Source of the DNA: Candidatus Omnitrophota bacterium
Lineage (GTDB): Bacteria > Omnitrophota > Gorgyraeia > Kaelpiales > Kaelpiaceae
DNA: 5,111 nucleotides
NCBI GenBank assembly: GCA_028717465.1
Contig: JAQUNS010000072.1
Span: forward strand, 1-5,111
Reading direction: 5' to 3'
This document shows, one piece after another, positions 1 through 5,059 of this stretch. Under the pieces are notes generated by a model. The model did no database searches and was not told the origin of the DNA. It saw nothing but the letters and a program-made list of their open reading frames with translations. Numbering within the stretch: position 1 is the stretch's first letter; each line of letters opens with the position of its first letter. The position numbers and the translations under genes are program-made.

Positions 1-1194
1 GTTAACAGTTATCATCGTAAGATAACAGGTGCTGATCTTAATGATCCCAATGTTGAACGAGATGAAGACACAACGACTATGAATGGTCAAGATGCCACCG
101 GTCGAATAACTTTATCTGCTACTGATGGTACCGGCGACCAAAAGTTTGTTCCTGTAAGCGCTCAAAACCCCGGTTCCGCATCTGCCCAGGGCGGCGGTGC
201 TACTCAGCCGGGTTCTGCTGGCGGCAACGGGACACCAACTACTCCTGACCAAAAAACTATATCCGCAACTCGTGAATTTGGTGATGGATATCATTCTATG
301 TCTCCTCAAAAAAGATTAGAAGAATTAGATAGGCGCGGTGCTACTGCTGCTATAGCTGAAGATTCTGGCAGGAGAGTCGAGGACGTGAGAAACACTATAC
401 TTGAAGTTCTAAGTGATCCAGAAAAAGCAGAACAAGCAGCCCAATTAAGACATGTAGCAAGAACAATGATTTTAAGGTCGCAGGGTATGGAAAAAGAGGG
501 GATTTCTGAACTTATGAGCATGCTGGGCAACAAGAAAGCCGCCATAGATTACCTGATCAGATTCTATATGGCAAAAGGTATGACAGAAGAAGAAGCCAAA
601 GCAAAGGCCGAAGCTTTGTATGGCAGGTTGACCAATTTGTCCATGAAAGATATGCTGCTGGCCGGACTGTTGTTGTGGTATACAGACTTAAGCATGGAAG
701 ATATAGATAATATTCTTGCGGCAGAAGAAGCGGAGAGAAATGCATTACTGCTTCAATATCTGGAGAACTCTGGCCTGTCTTCTGAGGATGCGGAACAGAA
801 GCTTCAAGAAATTATTTCCGAGCTTAACAGGATAAATTCCGGATTGACATCAGATATATTGAGCGACTACGGATTTACAGAGGACGAAGTAGATTATATT
901 AACAACATAGATACAATTAATATTCTTATGACTGAACTCGGGATCAGTGAATTTACTGCCAAGCTTATAATAGCCTACGATAGAGATCAGCACGGTGATT
1001 TAGCTGGTAGTAATTATTTCAAATTCTTGGAACCCGTGTTTAGTTGTATACCTGAGAATCTAAAATCAGAATTATCCGAAGCGATACTGCTGGGCCTTTA
1101 CAGCGGAAGATTGACTCCCGACAATGCCGAAGAATACATAAAGAATCTAATAGAAGAGATGAGCCCAACAGCACCGGAAGAGCCGGAAGAATAG
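1..1194 (+). CDS. Unrecognised helix-rich protein, C-terminal part (5' end outside window)
   Basis: The frame is open from the first base to TAG at 1192-1194, so the gene is cut by the window edge and 397 codons are visible. The first in-frame ATG, at 79, has no Shine-Dalgarno sequence and is probably internal. Visible residues 1-49 include a possible strand-rich segment around 35-52. Residues 50-85 are a Gly/Ser/Ala/Pro/Thr-rich linker, suggesting a boundary between two domains. From about 95 to the end the protein is acidic and helical, with no clear membrane segment. A motif of the form G/D-hydrophobic-S/T-x-E/D recurs near residues 167, 193, 229, 258, 281, 291 and 314, and a related L-T-P-D-N lies near the end; each looks like a helix N-cap. 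The tail is Pro/Glu-rich. I do not recognise a family. It could be a secreted or scaffold protein, but no function can be assigned. Its transcript seems separate from rpsU, given the 458-nt gap and the promoter before rpsU. Confidence 0.75.
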   Translation, partial: VNSYHRKITGADLNDPNVERDEDTTTMNGQDATGRITLSATDGTGDQKFVPVSAQNPGSASAQGGGATQPGSAGGNGTPTTPDQKTISATREFGDGYHSMSPQKRLEELDRRGATAAIAEDSGRRVEDVRNTILEVLSDPEKAEQAAQLRHVARTMILRSQGMEKEGISELMSMLGNKKAAIDYLIRFYMAKGMTEEEAKAKAEALYGRLTNLSMKDMLLAGLLLWYTDLSMEDIDNILAAEEAERNALLLQYLENSGLSSEDAEQKLQEIISELNRINSGLTSDILSDYGFTEDEVDYINNIDTINILMTELGISEFTAKLIIAYDRDQHGDLAGSNYFKFLEPVFSCIPENLKSELSEAILLGLYSGRLTPDNAEEYIKNLIEEMSPTAPEEPEE

Positions 1195-1236
1195 ATAGCT
1201 GTTAGCTCATAGCTCTTAGCCGATAACTGATAGTAA
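1195..1236. repeat. Heptamer tandem array directly after the stop codon
   Basis: Starting on the base after TAG, the sequence divides into 7-bp units with consensus WTAGCTS. Units begin at 1195, 1202, 1209, 1216, 1223 and 1230. The first three match fully, the fourth and fifth each differ at one base, and the sixth is degenerate (ATAGTAA). The strict period argues against chance. It resembles in style the heptameric short tandem repeats (STRRs) known from cyanobacteria, but the sequence differs and function is unknown. Confidence 0.8.
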
Positions 1237-1253
1237 AAGACACCATGAACAGC

Positions 1254-1296
1254 CCCGACGCTTCGGTCGGGATAAACCCTGACGCTACGGTCGGGG
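1254..1296. repeat. Pair of near-identical GC-rich hairpins (24-bp direct repeat)
   Basis: Two copies of a small palindrome lie 24 bp apart. The first pairs CCCGAC (1254-1259) with GTCGGG (1266-1271) around the 6-nt loop GCTTCG. The second pairs CCTGAC (1278-1283) with GTCGGG (1290-1295), with one T-G wobble, around GCTACG, and gains the outer pairs 1277/1296 and 1276/1297. The loops differ at one base and the stems at one base, so one copy probably arose from the other, or both from a dispersed family. No T-tract follows either stem, so they are weak candidates for intrinsic terminators. They look like REP-type palindromes. Confidence 0.75.
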
Positions 1297-1378
1297 TGAA
1301 TAAACATTAAACATCAAAAATCTCCATAATCATATTTCGAAATCGCTGCAATAACTTGAGCCAGGATATGCCACCCCG
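1297..1378. other. Intergenic stretch without recognisable content
   Basis: I see no coding frame, RNA gene or strong repeat here. The only structure is a short palindrome, ATTTCGAAAT, at 1334-1343, which could easily be chance. Confidence 0.5.
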
Positions 1379-1419
1379 AATAGTTGACAAAAGAGACGTC
1401 GTCTCTTTTGTCAACTATT
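1379..1419. repeat. Perfect 41-nt palindrome (20-bp arms, 1-nt centre)
   Basis: The arm at 1379-1398 is exactly the reverse complement of 1400-1419, with only T1399 unpaired at the centre. The arm begins AATAGTTGACAAAAG and the centre reads GACGTCGTC. As RNA or single-stranded DNA it would form a very stable hairpin. Within it, the core 1393-1405 is flanked by AAAA on the left and TTTT on the right, the form of a bidirectional terminator, but pairing continues well beyond those tracts. Possible roles are a REP/MITE-like mobile palindrome, a terminator, or a binding site for a dimeric protein. The sequence alone does not decide. Confidence 0.85.
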
Positions 1420-1434
1420 GTGTTATATATGCAG

Positions 1435-1541
1435 TAGGGCGTATAATCATTTTAGGCTAAGGTTAGGACAGGTTATGGTTAGGATGCCCGCATCGCCTAA
1501 AAAGCTGCGGTTTTCGTATTAAGAATTATTTTCACGCCCTA
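1435..1541. other. Nested inverted repeats: candidate structured RNA or small non-autonomous element
   Basis: Three nested pairings can be seen. The outer stem pairs TAGGGCGT (1435-1442) with ACGCCCTA (1534-1541), continued by ATAAT (1443-1447) with ATTAT (1525-1529) across a 4-nt bulge. The middle stem pairs TTTTAGGC (1450-1457) with GCCTAAAA (1495-1502). The inner hairpin pairs GATG (1483-1486) with CATC (1491-1494). Between the first two stems, GGTTA occurs at 1461, 1471 and 1477, and GGTTAGGA is repeated exactly at 1461 and 1477. No target-site duplication flanks the outer stem. A TATAAT at 1442-1447 with a poor -35 (TTGTGT, 1418-1423) could drive a transcript beginning inside the structure, but this is weak. 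The function and the sense strand are unknown. Confidence 0.45.
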
Positions 1542-1588
1542 TCTCCCGATCTAATTGGAATTTGGCTTGACATATATTCTATATTATC

Positions 1589-1618
1589 TTGACTTTATTT
1601 ATTCCGATAACTTATAAT
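1589..1618 (+). promoter_or_regulatory. Sigma-70-type promoter for rpsU
   Basis: TTGACT at 1589-1594 and a perfect TATAAT at 1613-1618 are separated by 18 bp, which is within the housekeeping-sigma range. Transcription would begin near 1625, giving a leader of about 28 nt before the rpsU GTG. A second -35-like TTGACA at 1567-1572 lies exactly 22 bp upstream in the same orientation, but has no matching -10 at a usable distance. It may be a remnant, a tandem duplicate or a regulator site. The surrounding 1560-1630 is strongly AT-rich. Confidence 0.7.
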
Positions 1619-1636
1619 TAATAAAATTTAACTTGA

Positions 1637-1647
1637 AAGGATGTGAT
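1637..1647 (+). promoter_or_regulatory. Extended Shine-Dalgarno of rpsU
   Basis: AAGGATGTGAT matches 10 of 11 bases of AAGGAGGTGAT, the complement of the conserved 16S rRNA 3' tail, and ends 5 nt before the GTG at 1653. The match is much longer than for the neighbours: the M16 start at 1861 and the DUF1844 start at 4533 have none. It fixes the rpsU start. Confidence 0.75.
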
Positions 1648-1652
1648 AATTA

Positions 1653-1826
1653 GTGGCAAAGGTTGAAGTAAGGCCGAACGAAAGTCTGGACCAGGCACTG
1701 CGCCGTTTCAAAAGAAAAGTCGAGCAGGAAGGCCTGATGAAGGTTTTGCGCGCTATCCGGCATTATGAGAAGCCTTCTGAGGTCAGGCGCAGGAAGAGGC
1801 TCAAAAAACAGCGCAGTAAAAAATAA
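1653..1826 (+). CDS. rpsU: Ribosomal protein bS21
   Basis: The gene encodes a 57-residue small-subunit protein that sits near the 3' end of 16S rRNA and takes part in translation initiation. The sequence shows the family pattern: a short N-terminal V-x-V-x-x-x-E-x-x-x-x-A-L-R-R-F-K-R segment (residues 4-21), then a helical stretch ending in R-H-Y-E-K-P-S (36-42), and a Lys/Arg-rich tail (45-57). Length is normal for the compact bS21 form. The GTG start is chosen because of the long Shine-Dalgarno match 5 nt upstream and because homologues begin at this point. The gene follows its own promoter and is first in a run of + strand genes; the M16 peptidase starts 34 nt after its stop and may be co-transcribed. 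Identification is secure. Confidence 0.94.
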   Translation: MAKVEVRPNESLDQALRRFKRKVEQEGLMKVLRAIRHYEKPSEVRRRKRLKKQRSKK

Positions 1827-1860
1827 AAAACTCGTCTTCTTAGCGCAATTTAACGCTGCA

Positions 1861-4446
1861 GTGTTTACCGGCAAAAACAAAACAGCTATTTGTATTCTCT
1901 GTTGTTTAGCGCTGTTGCTTAGCGGCTGTTTTTCAAATAACAATTCCCTAAAGAGGTGGGCCATGGATAAAGTCAGAGATTTTTATGAGGATGTCCAGAT
2001 TAGAGAGTACGATAACGGCCTGAAGTTTGTTTATAAGCATTTTCCCTCTGAAATGGCGGGGGTTTCGATATGCTTTGCAACAGGCAGTGCGGATGAGGCC
2101 GGACTTTTAGGCTCGGGCGTTGCGCACATCACAGAGCACCTTGTCTTTGAGGGCAGAAAAGACCTGGAGGAGAAGATGAGGCGTTACGGCGCTATCTCAA
2201 ACGCCTATACCAGCTTTGACCACACCTTGTACCATTTTGAGGTCCCCAAAGAGCGGCTCAAAGATGCTTTGGATATATTCATACCGGCTTTGTACCGGAC
2301 GTCTTTCGATGAAGAGGTTTTTCTGAGGGAGAAAGAGGTTGTCTTAAAAGAGGCTAAATTCCGCGATGATAACCCGTCTTCCCGGCTGGCTAAAATAGGA
2401 TTTAAAAAGTCATATCTGGACCACCCTTATAAATATCCGATCATAGGGGAGATAGAGCTGATCAAAAGAGTAAGCCTGGAAGATTTAAAGAAATTTTATT
2501 ATCAAAACTATCTGCCCAACAATTCTGTTGTTTCGATATCCGGCGATATTGACTATCAAGACATCAGCCAACACATTTTGAAGCTGACTTCTGACTTAGG
2601 CCCGGCGCCTTTAGCCCTTAAGAATTACCCTAAAGAGTCAAGGCCTTACAGGATAGATTATTCTGAAAGTTATCCCGGTGAGATTGCCTACTATTTCGTT
2701 TCTTTCTCTGGCGTATCTATGTTCAGCCCGGATACAGAGGCTTTGGACTTATTGTCCGAATATTTAAGCTCGGATAAAGACGCGCCGCTGTATAAAAGGT
2801 TCGTCGAAAGCGGAATATGCTACTCTGCGAACTCTTTTAACTATGCCCCTTACTCTGAAGGGGTATTCGGATTTATTGCGGTAATGGAGGAGGAGAACAT
2901 AGAGCGTTTTAAAAATGAGCTTGCAGATTTTTTAAAGGGCATTAAATCCGGCAGTTTTGACAAAGCCAGAATAGAGCGGCTTAAGAAAAAAGCCGCGCTT
3001 GATTTCTTGAGGAGCCAGGAAGAGCCTCTCTCTATATCACAGATGCTGGCCAGAGACGAAAGCCTGGCATTAAATTATAAATATAATTCCGAGTATTTAG
3101 ATAAATTTCTAAAACTCAACTGCGATGATTTGAAAAAAGCGGCCCAAGGCTACATAGATTTAAGCAAGTCTACGGAGGTTATGCTGCTTCCGGAGAGCGA
3201 ATCAGAGAGAAAACAGCCCGATAAAAAAATTAGTAGAAAAACTTTTAGAATAAATCAAGCTAACGGTTTGCGTGTTGTATTGAGTGAGTCAAACATATCA
3301 TCGGTTGCCGCGATAACAGTGCTTTTAGAGGGTGGGCTCAGGCTTGAGGATGAGGCCAACAACGGCATCTCGCATATATTGTCCAGAGTCCTTGTCACTT
3401 CAGAAATAGAGAAGAAGTTCCAGGATTTAGGCGCCCTGATAAGACCGATAAGCGGAAATAACAGTATCGGTTTTGCGGTGGAGGCGCTGGGCGAGAGCCT
3501 ACCGGATGCACTTAAGCTGGCGGCGGATATAATCAAAAACCCTTCACTTCAAGAGAGAGAACTTGAGATTCAAAAAAATATACAGGCAGGCCGGATAAAA
3601 GATGCCCAGATAAACCTGTTTTATCAGTCTTCCAGGCTGATGCGTAAAAACATATACCAGAACCACCCTTACAGAATGATGCCGGATGGCAGTATCGATT
3701 CGGTGCTATCTTTCAATATGGCTGCCTTAAAGAACTTTAAAGATAAGGTATTTAAGCCGGATAACTGCGTTGTATCTGTTGCCGGGGATTTTGATTCAAA
3801 ACAGATAGCGTCAATTATAGATAAAGAGCTCAGCTACTGGAAAGCAGAGCCTTATGACGTTTCGGTTAAAATCGATAACTATCCTGATAAAAATAAGCAT
3901 ATTAGCGAGTTTATAGCCCAGCAGCAGGTTGTTGTCGAAATAGGTTTTATGGTGCCTTCGATAGGGTCCGAGGAGCGCTATGTGATGGACTTGGTCCAGA
4001 TGATGGTTACCGGGCAGGGCTCGCTTTTCTTTGAAAGAATCAGAAGAGAGCTGGGCGGGGCATATGCTTTAGGGGGGTCTTTGTTTTTAGGCAGGGACCC
4101 GGGCATAATGAGCTTTTATGTTGCCACTACGCCTGAAGCAAAAGATCAGGTTTTAAACAAGATGGTTGCAATACTCGATGATATCAGGTCCGGCAATATC
4201 AGCCCGGAAGAGCTCCAGGATGCTAAAACAATGCTAAGAAGCCGATTTTACAGAGATACCATAACAAACTCCTCTCTTTCTTTTAAGATGGGGATAAACG
4301 AACTGTTAGGCTTAGGCTATGAAGAGGTGAACAGTTATCTGGATAGAATAGATGCTCTTGGCAAAGAAGATGTTTTAGATTTTATTAAAAAATATATAGA
4401 TCCCCAGAAGGGGTGTTTTGTGGAAGTGGGGAGAGTGAAGAATTGA
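1861..4446 (+). CDS. M16 family zinc metallopeptidase, predicted lipoprotein
   Basis: This is a pitrilysin/insulinase-type endopeptidase that should degrade peptides or small proteins at the cell envelope. From GTG 1861 it has 861 residues. Residues 1-23 form a lipoprotein signal peptide: K5-N-K7, a hydrophobic stretch 9-20, and lipobox L-S-G-C with C23. The N-terminal half carries the inverted zinc motif H89-I-T-E92-H93, the downstream ligand E164 in V-V-L-K-E, and the conserved N-A-Y-T-S-x-D-H segment. The C-terminal half retains the fold but has H505-I-L-S-R where HxxEH would be, so it is non-catalytic. It does keep the substrate-binding pair R728 and Y735 (R-R-E-L-G-G-A-Y). Two M16 halves in one chain recall PqqL and pitrilysin. 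The start is uncertain. GTG 1861 keeps the signal peptide but has no Shine-Dalgarno; ATG 1963 has a good one but would give an 827-residue cytosolic form; ATG 1765 overlaps rpsU by 62 nt. The family is certain, the exact start and substrate are not. Confidence 0.9.
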   Translation: MFTGKNKTAICILCCLALLLSGCFSNNNSLKRWAMDKVRDFYEDVQIREYDNGLKFVYKHFPSEMAGVSICFATGSADEAGLLGSGVAHITEHLVFEGRKDLEEKMRRYGAISNAYTSFDHTLYHFEVPKERLKDALDIFIPALYRTSFDEEVFLREKEVVLKEAKFRDDNPSSRLAKIGFKKSYLDHPYKYPIIGEIELIKRVSLEDLKKFYYQNYLPNNSVVSISGDIDYQDISQHILKLTSDLGPAPLALKNYPKESRPYRIDYSESYPGEIAYYFVSFSGVSMFSPDTEALDLLSEYLSSDKDAPLYKRFVESGICYSANSFNYAPYSEGVFGFIAVMEEENIERFKNELADFLKGIKSGSFDKARIERLKKKAALDFLRSQEEPLSISQMLARDESLALNYKYNSEYLDKFLKLNCDDLKKAAQGYIDLSKSTEVMLLPESESERKQPDKKISRKTFRINQANGLRVVLSESNISSVAAITVLLEGGLRLEDEANNGISHILSRVLVTSEIEKKFQDLGALIRPISGNNSIGFAVEALGESLPDALKLAADIIKNPSLQERELEIQKNIQAGRIKDAQINLFYQSSRLMRKNIYQNHPYRMMPDGSIDSVLSFNMAALKNFKDKVFKPDNCVVSVAGDFDSKQIASIIDKELSYWKAEPYDVSVKIDNYPDKNKHISEFIAQQQVVVEIGFMVPSIGSEERYVMDLVQMMVTGQGSLFFERIRRELGGAYALGGSLFLGRDPGIMSFYVATTPEAKDQVLNKMVAILDDIRSGNISPEELQDAKTMLRSRFYRDTITNSSLSFKMGINELLGLGYEEVNSYLDRIDALGKEDVLDFIKKYIDPQKGCFVEVGRVKN
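1951..1958 (+). promoter_or_regulatory. Internal Shine-Dalgarno before ATG 1963 in the M16 gene
   Basis: AAGAGGTG lies 4 nt upstream of an in-frame ATG at 1963, twelve codons after the lipobox cysteine. It is the best ribosome site near the 5' end of this gene and could yield a form without signal peptide. It may also be a chance purine run within the coding sequence. Confidence 0.4.
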
Positions 4447-4485
4447 CGTTGGCACGTTTTCACGTTAATACGTGTTAACGTTAAT
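4446..4485. repeat. Octamer tandem array starting in the M16 stop codon
   Basis: ACGT occurs at 4446, 4454, 4462, 4470 and 4478, exactly 8 bp apart, giving five 8-bp units of consensus ACGTTNNN. The first A is the last base of the TGA stop. Four of the five units read ACGTT and two units are identical (ACGTTAAT). Each ACGT is self-complementary, so the array can pair with itself in several registers. Confidence 0.8.
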
Positions 4486-4493
4486 ATATTTTT
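4462..4493 (+). terminator. Possible intrinsic terminator after the M16 gene
   Basis: ACGTTAA (4462-4468) pairs perfectly with TTAACGT (4475-4481) around a 6-nt loop, followed by an AT-rich run ending in TTTTT (4489-4493). The stem is AT-rich and the T-run starts 7 nt after it, so termination would be weak. An alternative hairpin, CACGT with ACGTG (4461-4474), competes with it. The hairpin is a by-product of the octamer array. Confidence 0.3.
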
Positions 4494-4523
4494 CTGGCAA
4501 AAACATTTCAATACTTGTAAAAT
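4494..4523 (+). promoter_or_regulatory. Weak promoter candidate before the DUF1844 gene
   Basis: CTGGCA (4494-4499) and TAAAAT (4518-4523) are 18 bp apart. The -10 ends 9 nt before the ATG at 4533, which has no Shine-Dalgarno, so a leaderless or nearly leaderless message is possible. The -35 matches only four of six bases in a very AT-rich region, so this could be chance. Confidence 0.3.
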
Positions 4524-4532
4524 AATTAAACT

Positions 4533-4880
4533 ATGAAAGAACAAGATAAAAACGATATCTGGCAGGTTAATTTTACTAATTTTATAAACGGTTTGGGGCT
4601 GGAGTGTTTAGTGGGGCTGGGCAAGCTGGAGAATCCTTTAACCAAAAAGAAAGAGTTTAACCATCAGCAGGCTAAATATATCATAGATATACTTGATATG
4701 ATAAAAGAAAAGACTGCCGGCAACTTGAACCAGGAAGAGCAGAAGGCAGTAGAAGAGTTGACTGCCTACCTTAAGATGCTGTATGTGGAAAATCAGGGGC
4801 AAGGGGTGAGGGTGGAGGGTCAAGAGTCAAGGGTCAAGGGGCAAGAAGAAGAAAAGAAGGAAGAGAAGGAGAATAAATGA
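4533..4880 (+). CDS. DUF1844 family protein with repeat-encoded C-terminal tail
   Basis: The gene encodes 115 residues of unknown biochemical role. Residues 10-88 match the DUF1844 pattern as I recall it: V-N-F-T-N-F near the start, a G-L-G-x-L-x-N-P turn, Q-A-K-x-x-I-D-I-L-D-M-I, then K-T-x-G-N-L-x-x-E-E and a final L-K-M-L-Y-V-E. The family is small, cytosolic and helical, without a known activity. After residue 88 the protein departs from the family into a low-complexity tail whose 7-residue units start with G-Q (residues 89, 96 and 103). This tail is encoded by a heptamer DNA array and ends in a Lys/Glu run. The ATG at 4533 has no Shine-Dalgarno. The stop TGA overlaps the next gene's ATG as ATGA, so the two genes are probably translationally coupled. 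Family assignment is from sequence recall, not a search. Confidence 0.87.
   Translation: MKEQDKNDIWQVNFTNFINGLGLECLVGLGKLENPLTKKKEFNHQQAKYIIDILDMIKEKTAGNLNQEEQKAVEELTAYLKMLYVENQGQGVRVEGQESRVKGQEEEKKEEKENK
4796..4844. repeat. Heptamer tandem array inside the DUF1844 coding sequence
   Basis: Seven consecutive 7-bp units, starting at 4796, 4803, 4810, 4817, 4824, 4831 and 4838, follow the consensus GGGTCAA with one or two changes each; two are exact. Since 21 bp is both three units and seven codons, the array yields a 7-residue protein repeat (G-Q-x-x-R-V-x). The array continues into a purine-only run that supplies the Shine-Dalgarno of the next gene. Confidence 0.85.
4866..4871 (+). promoter_or_regulatory. 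Shine-Dalgarno of the Trm112-like gene
   Basis: AAGGAG lies 5 nt before the ATG at 4877, within the last codons of the DUF1844 gene. It supports the ATGA-overlap start. Confidence 0.7.
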
Positions 4881-5059
4881 TAAGCAAAGAGCTGCTTGAT
4901 ATACTGGCCTGCCCGGAATGCAAGGGCGATTTAGAGCTTAAAGGCAACAGCGGGTTGCTGTGCAAGAAGTGCAGTTTAATCTATCCGATCAAAGACGGTA
5001 TACCCGTGATGCTTAAAGAAGAAGCCATTTTTTACAGGCAAGAAGAGGGGAAGAGGTAA
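4877..5059 (+). CDS. Trm112-like zinc-ribbon protein
   Basis: The 60-residue product has two Cys pairs, C12-P-E-C15 and C29-K-K-C32, that would bind one zinc. They are followed by Y36-P-I-x-D-G-I-P-V-M, the signature of the Trm112-like family (bacterial YcaR/UPF0434 type). The N-terminal [12 protein letters not shown] is also typical. In eukaryotes and archaea Trm112 activates several methyltransferases; bacterial members are assumed to be small partner proteins, but their partners are mostly unknown. Length is normal for the family. The ATG overlaps the DUF1844 stop and has a good Shine-Dalgarno. Its TAA shares an A with the next ATG (TAATG), so it is the middle gene of a coupled trio. Confidence 0.87.
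   Translation: MISKELLDILACPECKGDLELKGNSGLLCKKCSLIYPIKDGIPVMLKEEAIFYRQEEGKR

Noticed and set aside
306..745. Two - strand open frames (306-545 and 557-745)
   Set aside because: They are antisense to a long continuous + strand frame and look like shadows of its Glu/Leu-rich codons.
1195..1236. CRISPR-like array
   Set aside because: The units are only 7 bp and contiguous, without spacers; the same holds for the arrays at 4446 and 4796.
1254..1296. Double intrinsic terminator
   Set aside because: The stems are GC-rich but neither is followed by a T-tract; a repeat-family palindrome fits better.
1098..1307. - strand open frame with a repeated P-D-R-S-V segment
   Set aside because: The peptide repeat is only the translation of the duplicated hairpin, and the frame covers the end of another gene.
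1458..1484. Telomere-like GGTTAG repeats
   Set aside because: There are only three imperfect boxes at irregular spacing (10 and 6 bp), within a nested fold in an internal position.
1567..1572. Second promoter at TTGACA 1567-1572
   Set aside because: No -10 element lies 15-19 bp downstream; it is mentioned only as a possible duplicate or regulator site.
1765..1860. Extending the M16 protein to the upstream ATG at 1765
   Set aside because: It would overlap rpsU by 62 nt, has no ribosome site, and puts a 32-residue basic extension in front of a complete signal peptide.
1650..1964. 104-codon open frame on the - strand opposite rpsU and the M16 5' end
   Set aside because: It lies antisense to two genes with clear family signatures, and its translation resembles no family I know.
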